Under the pieces are notes generated by a model, which ran no database searches, was not told the origin of the DNA, and saw only the letters and a program-made list of their open reading frames with translations. This document shows positions 39,901 through 50,142 of a DNA stretch of 64,000 nucleotides, piece after piece. The translations under genes and the position numbers were made by a program. Source of the stretch: Plasmodiophora brassicae (lineage: Eukaryota > Endomyxa > Phytomyxea > Plasmodiophorida > Plasmodiophoridae); NCBI GenBank assembly GCA_039704465.1, contig JASFAU010000011.1, positions 806,001-870,000 on the forward strand. Reading direction: 5' to 3'. Position 1 is the stretch's first letter. Each line of letters opens with the position of its first letter.

Positions 39901-40873
39901 CACCAGTTAGCGCCTGTCCCGGACCACAGCAGCATCAAACGCGAAGGAGCATCATCACCTGTCGTTCCACCAGGCGTTCGTGCTTCTCGATTTCGTCGTC
40001 GCCGGCGCCGACAGCGCTGTGCGACCGGTTGGCCAGGTACCTCATCAGGTACTTGGAGGATTCCGTCTTGCCGGACCCGCTCTCGCCGCAGACGATGATG
40101 GACTGGTTGACGGGCGCGGCTTGCCTCCTGGTGGAGAACGGCCGGCACAGGTCGGCGTAGGCGGTCTCGGCCCACGCGAAGATGTGAGGTGGCAGCTTGC
40201 CCTTGTGGCCGGCGCCGCCGTTCGCCTCCGTCCTGTACTTCATCATGTAGTCGGCCCCGTATATGTCCAGGCGCTTGTACGGGTTGACGGCGACCAGGAT
40301 CGATGCAATGGCCGTGTAGCACTGCCTGTGCCCGTACCGCTCCTGCAGGGATCGCAGCACGTTCGGCTCCTCCATGTACGTCAGCGATGTCAGGTCGGAG
40401 GCTTCGCCGACCAGCAGCGGCTTGTTCGCTGGGAACACGTGCTGCAGGAGCGCCTGCAGAGACCGACAGTGAGAACGGCGTGTCTAGGTGTGCCTAGAGA
40501 GATATCGACGGGCACGTACGTGATGCTCCTCGCCGGAATCGTTCAGCATGACGACAAGGCGGATATCGTTCTCAGCGACGCTGTCCTTGTGCGTCTTCTT
40601 GATCGTCTTCAGCTTGGCCAGCGCGGCGTCGACCGATCGGTGCCGCTGCCCATTGCTGATGGCGGTCGACGCGGCCACGACGGTCTCGGCGGCGCGCCTG
40701 GACTCCTGCGCCTTTCGCATGAGGTCGGCGGCCATGTACGCCTCGTACGATGCCCGGCCCAGGCGGAAATGCGATCGCGCCGCTGACTTGACGTCGTCGG
40801 CGGACGCGGCCTGCGATCCATCACTGCCTGTGAAGATCTCGACCCACACCTCGATGGTGTCCTTGCCATCCAT
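36982..40873 (-). CDS. Unconventional myosin heavy chain with coiled-coil tail
   Basis: An actin-based motor. From ATG 40873 an unusual roughly 130-residue N-terminal region (MDGKDTIEVWVEIFTG...) precedes the motor. The motor starts with ASDLTSLTYMEEPNVL and has the P-loop GESGSGKTES (about 40.08 kb), switch I NHNSSRFGKF (about 39.82 kb), switch II ILDVFGFESF (about 39.05 kb), the actin-binding FVRCIKPNTK (about 38.35 kb) and the converter-side LKVGFPTRVTF. The neck (FINRKRWQRLIG... RRLQAAVKTY) is basic and helical but I see no clean IQ motif. The tail contains a charged coiled coil with poly-Ala (KQAEEAAAAAAAAAAQEDEQ) and a second coiled coil (VQALEAENAQLQEKL). It ends at 36982. About six introns are needed. 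There is no recognisable FERM, FYVE or MyTH4 tail domain, so the class is undetermined. Confidence 0.93.
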
Positions 40874-41085
40874 ATCGTCGTCGTCGTCGCCGTCGTTGTG
40901 GCCGTCGCCGACGACTGCCCCGCAACAACCGCGTACGATTGGATCGATATGGAGCGTACTACTCGGGGCGGTACCATGGGGCCCGTCGAGATCTGTGGGC
41001 CAGGCAGGCACGCATCGGCCACTGGGCGCGACACCACGCGCGACCGCCATCGTCGCGGACGCAGGCACAGGTCCGGTCCGCTGGC

Positions 41086-41118
<33 letters not shown>

Positions 41119-41586
41119 CTGGCAGTACGCGAATGTTCTCGATTGGACCGGGGGTCGACCGGTGTGATGCGATGCAGTGCCGGCGGCCAGTCGGCGCCAG
41201 TGCCGAGCGCCCGGCCCGTGCGTCACCACACGGCGGGACACAGCCGCGGCGCCCCCGCCGGACCCGCAAAACATCACCGACCGCCGCGCATCGTCCAGTT
41301 GCTGCTGCGCTGTACTATGTAGGTAGTGGACGGTATTTATGCCTTGCACAACACCGGCCCCCGACGTTGCTGAACTGGAGTCGCTCCCATCCGGTCAGAG
41401 CAGCTCCGTCCGCTGCCCGGCCTATATGCGTAACCTCTAAAACCTTGCGGGCAATGGGACGGCTGCCCGGACTACCTACTGTAATGGTGCCTGCCATCAT
41501 CGCACGCAGCTCCATCTTGGAATTCGACCACCTCGATACGGTATTCGATGATATGGATATACGATATGTTAGTTACGCTGAAGAGG
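40874..41586. other. Intergenic between myosin and channel genes
   Basis: No gene is supported. A CTG tract at about 41089-41127 lies upstream of the myosin start. Long open frames on both strands here are low-complexity and antisense to each other. Confidence 0.45.
41089..41127. repeat. CTG trinucleotide tract
   Basis: About ten near-perfect ctg units with one ggt interruption, in the region upstream of the minus-strand myosin start. Confidence 0.85.
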
Positions 41587-44500
41587 TCACTTTGAAGTCG
41601 TTGAGGGCGGTCCTCGTGGTGCGGCCTGCGACGGTTTGTTCTGCGTGATCGGGACGATGGCGGCGGATGGGCGGAAGCCGTGCTTCTTGGCCCAGCGGGC
41701 GGCGCGTCGCTGCCGGGCCGCCTGGCGTACGCGGAACCCGCGGGCCCATTGCGATGCGAGGCGCTGCGTCACCTGCATGCGGTTGACCTGTTTCTCGGCG
41801 GCGTCGTCGACGATGGCCTTGATGCGGTCAATCAGTTCGAGCCGGACCTCGTCGTCGTGCTCGGCGGTGCCGATCAGGGCGTTGCCGCCCCGTCTGGCCA
41901 TGTCCTTGCTCTCGTTGATGCGCTGGAACATCTCGACGACGGTGATGCGCCCGCCGAGCATGCGCACGAGGCGCACCGTCTTGACAATGGACTGGATCTT
42001 GGCCCAGCCGACCAGATTGGCCTAAGTGCGCCCCGGGGCACGGACATTTAGCTGCAGGTAGAACTGGCGCGGTGCCATGCGCCCGGCGTCGTACCCTTCC
42101 GAGAGCGTACTTCTGCATGGAGGCGGCGAAGTCCGGGTACAGGCGCAGCAGGCGCTTCGTCTCGGATTTCTCCAGGATCAGCAGCTCGCAGTGCGTCAGC
42201 GCCTGGATCGAGTTCTGCCGACGCGAGTTCTCCAGCAGGCACTGCTCGCCAAAGAACCCGCCCTCTGCGGCACACGACGCCGACGGCTCAGCATTGTCGG
42301 CCAAACACAGTGCGTGTGTGTGTGTCTCGCACCCTTGATGATGACACGGTTCGTCGTTGTCCGCTCCGGGACGATGACCTCGACGCGCCCCCGCAGTACA
42401 AAGTACATCTCGGTGCCCTTCTCGCCTTTGACGCAGATGAACTCCTTGGGCAGGTAGATCTGCGCGCAGGCACTCATGTGAGCGGCAGCCCTGGGGCGTT
42501 CGTTGCCACGGGGAGTCTACGGCCGCCGCCTGGTTACCTTCGGGCGCAGCTTCTTGATGATCGACAGGATACAGTTGCGGGACAGGTCCTTGAACATGGG
42601 CACGTTGTTGATCAGCTTCCGGTTGAGGACCAGGTCCAGCTTCATCTTGAGCGTCGTGTGCAGCTCGTTGAGCAGGTCTTCGTTCACGGACGTGTTGTGG
42701 AACTTGTAGTCGTAGTAGTCGAGGATGCGCTCCTGCAGGTCCTTGTCGACGTTCCTCTGCCGCATGAACTGGAGCATGGCCTCCATCCTGAGCTTCTTCT
42801 CGGCCGCCGGACCGCCCAGGTCGCCCAGCGCCGAGGCCGCCGACCCGACAATGCAGGCGTACGTCAGGCATTCGGTAGCGATCGCCAGGATGGAGAAGGC
42901 CGTCGTCGCCTTGGTCACAGGCGTGATGTTGCGCCCGACGCCCGTGTTCGCACTGACCGCCCATAGCACCGCCTACAGGGCAACCCCATTGTCAGGAAAC
43001 CCGTCCCCGGTCGGATCGTGTCACTCAGCCGACCTGCATGTACCGGAGCAGGAACGGGGCGTTCAGGAACTGGACTTCCGGGGACCATCGGGCGCTGTCG
43101 CCGAACCCGTTGTAGACGGCCAGGGCCCAGTACCCGCATGCGAACCAGTGCCACATGATCAGCAGCAGGCCGAACGATTTCACCAGGCGCTGCATGGCCG
43201 GGTTGCCCAGGCTGGCCTGCGACAGTCGCTTGAAGATGCGGGACATCTTCAGGACGCGAACCAGCTTGAACCCGCGCAGCAGGCGGACCAGCTTGTTGAA
43301 CGACCCGCTGAACGAGATGCCCATCAGGTTCAGGATCACGTCCAGCGGCACGGTCGCCACCAGGTCGATCCAGAACCATTTCCGCAGGTACGTCCTGGCG
43401 ATGGCCGACGGCCTCACCTCCATCTTGCCCTTGTCGTGCCCGGACTCCACGCGGAACGCCGTCAGGAAGTTCAGGGCGATGTCCAGAGCGAACAGCGCAT
43501 CGAACGTGTAATCGGCGTAGACGTTGCTGAGCTCGGTGCCGGCAAACGCCTGCGCGCGTGTCAGCGGACGGGCCGGTTCCCAACTGATAGGGCGGCGGAA
43601 CGGGACGTGCCAATTGGACAGGCGTCATGATGCCGTAGTAGACGACGAGCAGGAAGATGAGGATATCCCAGCGCAGCCTCCACCGGTTCGACGGCAGTAT
43701 GATCCACCAGCTCTTGTCGATCTCCTCGTGCGCGTCATCGTCCCCGTCGCCGTCATCGTCGTCCGACGAATCTCCCTCCTCCTTCATGTAGTCGACGATG
43801 CGGCCGTCCCGGCGCAGGCGAAGGAACTTGGTGTCGATGGCGACCTGCGTCACAGGAGGGCGGCGCGCTCAGCGTTTTCCAGCCCGGGCCAGGTCATCAC
43901 CGTCGATCACGTGTGTCGCACCTGGGCGGCCACGTCCGCGGGCTTCTTCCTGGCGTCGTTGTTGGGCGACAGCACCTCGTACCAGTGGACGCGACGGCGC
44001 ACAGGCGCGCTCGTCTGCTTCTTCTTCTTGGACTTCTCCTGTAAACGGGACGGCGCCGCCACCAGGCGCTCACGTCAGCAGACGGGGTCGCATAGACCCG
44101 AACGTCGCCCACCTTGTCGACGACGTGCGTGAACAGCGACGCCACGGCGGCGTCCTTGCCGGGTTCGGCGGCGCCCATGGCCTCCTCGGCCGCCTTCTCG
44201 TCCTCGCGTTTCTTCAGGGCCGCCTTCATCTTGGCGACGAGGCGGTCGGCGCCGGCCGTGATCTGGCTGATCCACAGGCGCATCGCCTCCAGGTCGTTCG
44301 ACAGGCCGCCTTCCTGGACGCCCGGCGCGCCCGACTCGCCGATCGGCGCTGCGTCAGGCGCGCGCGCGCACGTCAGCAACGCCCATGCATGCAGGCCGGG
44401 GCGTACATACGGAGGCGGGGTCGTGGTCGGCGGCGGGTCGGTGATCGCGGCACGGACGTCAGCGGCGCGCCATCCGAGCTGGCCGACGACACATCCGTCT

Positions 44501-44798
44501 GCAGGGGAGCCGGCCGGCCGCCCGTCCGCCCGACCGCGTCCTGCGTCTGCCTCAGCTTGACGATCAGGCTGTGCAGGCGCTGCCTGGGTAGCGGCTCTTC
44601 CAGGCCGAGGCCGACGAGGTCGTCCTCGGTCAGGGCGATCAGCCGGGCGCCCGTCATGCGCGCGCGACGGAAACGGTCGGCGTATCGGTCGGCGTTGACG
44701 CCGTGCAGCCAGTCGAGCACGTGCGACGTCTTCCATGCGCACACGTCCAGGGGCAGGCTGGACGTGGTCGCTGGCGCCACCACCGTGTTGTTGTCCAT
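41587..44798 (-). CDS. SAM-domain cyclic-nucleotide-gated-type cation channel, copy 1
   Basis: A multi-exon voltage-sensor channel. From ATG 44798 a SAM domain opens the protein (WKTSHVLDWLHGVNADRYAD, LTEDDLVGLGLEEPL). A coiled coil (ADRLVAKMKAALKKREDEKA) and an acidic linker follow. S1 is within WRLRWDILIFLLVVYYGI, S2-S3 within DALFALDIALNFLTAFRV and WFWIDLVATVPLDVILNL, and S4 is RLLRGFKLVRVLKMSRIFKR. S5 is LVKSFGLLLIMWHWFACGYW. The pore reads AVLWAVSANTGVGRNITP, then S6 FSILAIATECLTYACIVGS. After a C-linker comes the cyclic-nucleotide-binding domain (KEFICVKGEKGTEMYFVLRG, GGFFGEQCLLENSRRQ). It ends at 41587. The filter NTGVG lacks the aromatic of GYG/GFG. Paralogue of the divergent neighbour. 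Confidence 0.87.
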
Positions 44799-45026
44799 GG
44801 TGTGCGCGCGCTGGCACCCACCTGACGATCCTGTGTGTCGCGCCCCGTGTCCCCGTCGAACCCGCCGGCGCGACTAAAAGAACGGACGAGGTCGGTCGGT
44901 CAATCGACTGTATAGACGACCAGCTAGGGTACGGTGGTGGTACGCCCGCCGTCGCCCGCCCGCGTGTTGGGGGCAATCCGACCAACCGTCCAGCCGCCGG
45001 GACCTGACGCTGCATCGGCGCCCTGG
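44799..45026. promoter_or_regulatory. Shared bidirectional promoter of two SAM-CNG channels
   Basis: These 228 bases separate the ATG codons of two head-to-head paralogous channel genes. Both promoters must fit here, so coordinated expression is plausible. No clear TATA box is seen; the frame running through it on the plus strand lacks an ATG before 45027. Confidence 0.5.
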
Positions 45027-48000
45027 ATGGAGGCGCGCGGTGCCGGCTCGACGCCTCGCGATGTCTCGTTGTGGACGACGGCGCACGTGGAGGCCTGGCT
45101 GGAGTCCATGGGGATGGGCCGGTGTCGGGAGCGCTTCCGTCGCGCTCAGATCACCGGTACCCGACTGATGTCGCTGGCCGAGCGCGACCTGGTCGCCCTG
45201 GGCCTCGCCGATCCCATCCAGCGCCGGCGCCTGTACCGGCAACTGGAGACCGTGCGTGAGGCGCACCAGGAGATGCTGACCGACCTGGCACCGTCCGCAC
45301 TGACGAACCCGGCCGCCATCGTCCAGCTCAGTGGCCTGTCGACCGCGGCGGCCACGGCTGCCAACGCCATACCGCCTACGCCGAAGCGTGCTGCTGCCCA
45401 TGCGGTATCGGCCACGACGCCTGGTCAACGGCAGCTGGCAGCCCGACCCGCCTCCGCTGCCGCTGTCCCCACCGGTCATCCCCCCGCTGCTGTGCCTGCC
45501 TCGGCGCTTCCTGCTTCTGGTGGTGGTGGTGCTGCTGCTGCTGCTGCTGCTGCTGGTGCCCCGCTGCCAGCGTCGCAGACTGAGCTGGGCCGGGAGGACG
45601 ATGACCGCGAGTGCCTGGGGCAGATCGTCTGGGCCACCGCGTCGTTGCGGTCGCTGTGCCAGAAGATGGGGGCGCACGATCCGGCGCAGGCAGTCGAGGA
45701 GGATGCCGATGCGGTGGACGCAGCGGCGAATCCTCGTGCGACCACGATGTTCTCCAAGATACTGGCCCAGGAGCGCCGCAAGATGGCCACGGGGCGGATG
45801 AACCCGTTCAGGCGACGGTACTGGCATGAGATCATCGGTGAGCCGGCCTCGTCCGTGCCCGCCGACGTCGCCAGGCAGGTCAAAGTCGACCTGCGGTTCA
45901 AGCACATGCGCAAGAACAGCAGGGTCATCGAGTATCGACACGTGGGCGACGACGACGTCGACGGGCAGGATGCGGACGCCAACGCGTTTGGCAATGAGCA
46001 CGATGACGAATCGGTCGTCGATGCGGATGCGGGCGACGACCCGTCGGATGCGATCGTTACCAACTGGTGGATCATATTGCCGTCGAACTCGTGGCGCCTG
46101 CGGTGGGACATGTTCATCATGCTCCTGGTCATCTACTACGGCATCATGACGCCGATCGAACTCGTACGTTCGTGAAGCGGTGTTTGGTACCGCGGGAACG
46201 CTGACTGCCGTGGCCGCGGGTAGGCCTTCGGTAACGACGTCAGCAACATTTACCTCGACTACGCGTTCGATGCCCTGTTCGGCCTGGATATCGTCCTGAA
46301 CTTCTTCACGGCGTACCGCATCGAGCACGGGCATCAGAAGGGACAGGTCGAGACCCGCATGTTCTACATCGCCAAGACGTACCTCAAGCGATGGTTCTGG
46401 ATCGACCTGGTCGCCACGGTGCCGATGGACGTCGTCTTTGACGCGCTGAACATCGGCTTCACGGCCTCGTTCAACAAACTGATCCGCCTGCTGCGAGGTT
46501 TCAAGATGGTGCGCGTTCTGAAGGTGTCCCGCATCTTTAAGCGCTTCTCGCAGGTTCGAGCTTACCGCTTCCATCCTGGGTCAGCGTCAAATTGCTAACG
46601 CGTCGAACTGGCTGAGTACAGGTCAGCCAGAGCAATCCTGCGTTGCAGCGCCTGATCACGTACATCCTCATGCTGCTGATCATGTGGCACTGGATCGGGT
46701 GCGGCTACTGGGTCATCGCCCAGTACGACGGGTTCGACGACGGCGGATGGGCGCCGTCGCCCTACTACTTGACGGCACCGTTTGGGTCGCGATACATGCA
46801 GGTAATGCTGTACTGGAGCACGCCATTGCAACTCTAGTCAGCAGACTGAGTCCCCGCGTGGCCCCAGGCCTACTTCTGGGCGATCTGCTCGACAACGGGC
46901 GTTGGCGTGGACATCAACCCTCGCACCGTGCCATCGTTAGCATTCACGATCGGCTCGATCTGCATCGGCTGCATGATGTACGCCTTCATTATCGGGTCGA
47001 TGACGACGGCTCTGCAGAACCTAGATGCATTAGGCGTCGAGAAGCGCACCAAACTGGAGCGAATTTACCAGTTCCTGAAGGCGCGTGATATCGATCGCAC
47101 CCTGCAGACGCGTATCCTCGACTACTACGACTACGCGTACGATAACACGTTGCATGGCGTGGAACTGCTCGACGATCTGCATTCGGCGCTGAAAATCCGT
47201 CTGGACCTGGCCCTGAACCAGAAGTTGATCAACAATGTGCCCATGTTCCGCAACCTGTCCCGCAACTGTATCCTGTCGATCATCGAGCGCCTGCACCTGA
47301 AGATGTTCCTCCCCAAGGAGTACATTTGTCTCAAGGGCGAGCCAGGTACCGAGATGTTCTTCATCGTACGCGGCAGGGTCGAGGTCATGATCCCCGAGCG
47401 CACACGTCGCAACCGCGTCATACTCAAAGGTACGGCCCGTGATCGGGTTCCCTGTCACGCCGGGCCGAATGTCTGATTGGCGCTCGGCCTATGGGCAGAG
47501 GGCGGGTTCTTTGGCGAGAAATGTCTATTGGAGAGCACGCGGCGCCAGTTCACTATCCAGGCGGTGACGCACTGTGAGTTGCTCGTCCTGAGGAAATCCG
47601 AGACCAAGCACCTGTTGCGGCACTTCCCCGATTTCGCTGCCTCCATGCAGAAGTACGCACTGTCCAGGGTACGTCAAACTGGGCGGGGCAGGTGCGGCAG
47701 GTCTGACCAATTCATGCACTTATCTGCAGATGAACGTGTCTGGGTGGCCCAAGATCCAGTTTATCGTTCGAACGGTGCGCATGGTCAAGCTGCTTGGTGG
47801 ACAGACGACATTCGTGGACATGTACCGCAAGATCAATACGGACAGCAAGCTTCGCAATGTCTCGGAATCGTCGACTGTATCTCTGGTTGACGATGGGCGC
47901 GTTGCTGGCGAAAACGATAACGAATTGCCCAGTACGCCAGGCGGCGTGCCAGGACTGTCGCATGATGCGGAGGCGCCCATGTCACCAGGCCTTTTCATTC

Positions 48001-48275
48001 GCATTCAGCAAGCCCTACGAGTGCGGGCGGCCGCCTGGCGCCAGCGCCGTTCGAAACTGTCAACACGGCTTAGACAACGGACTGCGACCATCCTGCCGTT
48101 AGCGACATCGTTCCGCCGCAGCACATCCCGGGCAACGATCAAATCCATGTTGTCCAGCAGAGGAGACGCAACTGATGGACAAGTGGCTGGAAGTCAACCT
48201 CTACCTGAACCGAACGTCGTCTCCGCTGACCAGCTGCTCCAGACTGCAGGCGGTCAAACACCTCAACCATCATAA
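45027..48275 (+). CDS. SAM-domain cyclic-nucleotide-gated-type cation channel, copy 2
   Basis: Divergent paralogue of the neighbouring channel. From ATG 45027 the SAM domain (TTAHVEAWLESMGMGRCRER, LAERDLVALGLADP) leads into a Pro/Ala-rich linker encoding poly-Ala at about 45531-45560. S1 is WRLRWDMFIMLLVIYYGI. After an intron at about 46.17-46.23 kb come S2/S3 (DALFGLDIVLNFFTAYRI, WFWIDLVATVPMDVVFDA) and S4 RLLRGFKMVRVLKVSRIFKR. S5 is ITYILMLLIMWHWIGCGYW. The pore exon reads AYFWAICSTTGVGVDINP, followed by S6 IGSICIGCMMYAFIIGS. The C-linker and cyclic-nucleotide-binding domain (KEYICLKGEPGTEMFFIVRG, GGFFGEKCLLESTRRQ) follow in later exons. The basic tail ends at 48275. The filter TTGVG again has Val where K+ channels have Tyr/Phe. 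Ion selectivity is uncertain. Confidence 0.88.
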
Positions 48276-48468
48276 AAATGCAGCTACACGGACAGAGTGT
48301 TTAACTGTGTATTACAGTGTGCATGCAATATGGAAACGAAGCCCAATATGTCACAAGGACGTAATTTAAAATCTCCATCTAACTGTCGAGTCCGAGCTTC
48401 CGTCTTGTAAAAAGTGTAGGTAGACGGTGGAGCGGCAGCCAGAGAATACAACCACCGGAAGAAATATT
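48276..48468. other. 3' flank of channel gene
   Basis: AT-richer than the genes. No coding signal. It leads into the minisatellite. Confidence 0.4.
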
Positions 48469-48574
48469 TGGATTATACAGGGACAAAATATTTGGATCAC
48501 GGGACAAAATATTTGGACCACGGGGACAAAATATTTGGACCACGGGGACAAAATACTGGATCACGGGGACAAAA
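48469..48574. repeat. Minisatellite, unit about 22-24 bases (ggggacaaaatatttggatc)
   Basis: Five to six imperfect units with the core gggacaaaatatttgga followed by tcacgg or ccacgg. The right end is cut by element D inside an aaaaTAttt step: the remaining tatttggatcaatgg appears at 62926-62940. A related but more diverged array occurs near 63.64-63.75 kb. Confidence 0.85.
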
Positions 48575-48593
48575 TGCAGTATTTGCTTCTAAT

Positions 48594-48722
48594 AAGATTT
48601 CCTGTAATAAGCCCCGAACCCTGAATTCGGTGACCCCAAACCCCGTTTTCGAGGCATATTCGGGGTCTTATTAAGAGACACAGGGCTGAATTTAGAGGTT
48701 TGGGGTCTTATTAGAAACTTCC
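48594..48722. repeat. Subterminal aataagaccccga-type repeats, left end of D
   Basis: Copies of (t)aataag followed by cccc words occur at about 48591 and 48605, and in reverse orientation (ggggtcttatta) at about 48663 and 48703. Similar copies at the other end lie at about 49914, 49948 and 62897-62913. Such motifs are typical transposase-binding sites. Confidence 0.6.
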
Positions 48723-49199
48723 AAACAACGTTTTGCTGCTTATTGCTGCAGGGACTGCGGTGATACCGCGGCGCAAGCTCATTGTGCTGCCTCTGTGCTA
48801 ATGTTATCGATGCTGGAAGAGCTCGGTGAGCTATCTGGGCTGCTGAATGATATTATCACACCTTCGAACGAGGGTTTACCGCCCGCTACAAGGGATCGGG
48901 CAACACAGGGGTCCGGCCAGCTACAACACTCAACTCGATGAATCGAATGAAGGTCAGCGAGTTTTTCCACGAACGTTCGTTAATAACTGTACCGTAGACG
49001 TGAATGGGATCAGCAAGACCGCACGAGTCGCATCATGTTCGACCCTTTACGTCCTGGTGCTGCTACGTACTCACAGTATGTGTTGTGGTTACTTATTCGT
49101 TCTTCTTGAGCAAATGACGTTTACTGAAAGGTATTTCATCAAGTGCTACGTCTGGAAAGACTGGTCTCGATCAGGCAGCCGAGAAGCGGCAGGCGACTC

Positions 49200-49827
49200 A
49201 ATTCCTTTGCATTGAAACGGGTGGATCGACACCAAGACCGCTGTACGGCAGCCTTCACGCCCATAAGGCACCAGTGTTTGTCGATTGGATGAAGTTCTTG
49301 GGTGAAATCGTATTGTTTCCGCCAAACGTTACTGATATGTTGCAACAGGGTATGTATTTCGTTCACGTTGATTATTCCATGCTAAATCCGGATTAAGTTC
49401 CAGGGCCTTGATAATTACCGGTTTATCCCCGACGTCCCCGTTTGTCATCAACCTCGACGACGAGACAGAATCCGCCAGCAGCGACGGCAGTGTCGGCGGA
49501 TTTTCTGAAGGCGACTATTATCTCGAAGACCCTAGTTCGTCAGATGACGAAGCGCCCATCCAGTCGTATGAACTCCGGATAACCAGTTTCCGTGAAGGCG
49601 ACTTTGTCAAGGTTTTCGACTCCGAATTGGCCAACCGCTACTCACCGGCTCTTTTACTGCACCGCGTGCGTCCATACACGGGCAGCCTATGCCCGACGGC
49701 CACATCGTGGTCGTATCGAACAACTGCACACGATAGGTTTTCGGGGCCAGGATCCGCTTGGAGAACCAATGGCGTCGGAGGATATCATGTTGTCCCTGTG
49801 AATCGTGCGTACCTGTGCGACAAATAA
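49200..49827 (+). pseudogene. Degenerate pogo/DDE_1-type transposase remnant of D
   Basis: A short frame encodes HKAPVFVDWMKFLGEIVLFP followed by PNVTDMLQQG. This resembles the pogo/CENP-B/jerky DDE block in which a catalytic Asp-rich strand is followed by FxPPNxTxxLQP. The usual first motif (LLLDNxxxH) is replaced by YGSLHAHK, so at least one catalytic Asp is missing. A possible intron (gtatgt ... ttccag, about 49347-49403) separates it from an acidic frame at 49408-49827 (NLDDETESASSDGS, DPSSSDDEA), like the acidic tail of pogo proteins. Frames do not join cleanly, so it is called a pseudogene. Confidence 0.55.
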
Positions 49828-49989
49828 ATGTGCCATTTCTAGTTGTTTGGGTTATTCGGGACCAAACTTCGGGTTTATTTCGCTACATAACTCCACGTAT
49901 AAAGTGTGCTTCTGATAAGACCCCAAGCACTGAAGCCACACAAAAAATGTTTCACAATAAGACCCTACACCCTCAAATTGCTCTATGAC

Positions 49990-50132
49990 TGTGCTTTCGG
50001 TGCGCCGTCAGCGGTCCACACGACTGCCGACACGCTGGACGCACGCTAGACGCCTTATAAGAGAACTGTCTATTCAAAGGTACAGTGGGACGATCCCATG
50101 CATACGGTCAGAGCTACTACTTTTGTAGTACA
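49990..50132 (-). repeat. Element A 3' LTR (143 bp)
   Basis: Direct repeat of 62730-62872. On the plus strand it begins tgtgctttcggtgcg and ends ttttgtagtaca. It has c where the other copy has t in gagaactgt(c/t)tattc. Confidence 0.95.
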
Positions 50133-50142
50133 CTCCCCTGTT

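Noticed and set aside
40548..41648. 366-codon plus-strand frame
   Set aside because: Antisense to the myosin N-terminus and low complexity upstream; no domain.
44874..46574. 566-codon minus-strand open frame
   Set aside because: It is antisense to the SAM-CNG channel copy 2 coding sequence, which has clear domain content. The antisense frame is open because of codon bias.
48469..48574. Regular short repeats considered as a CRISPR array
   Set aside because: Units are contiguous and lack unique spacers; this is a minisatellite in a eukaryotic genome.
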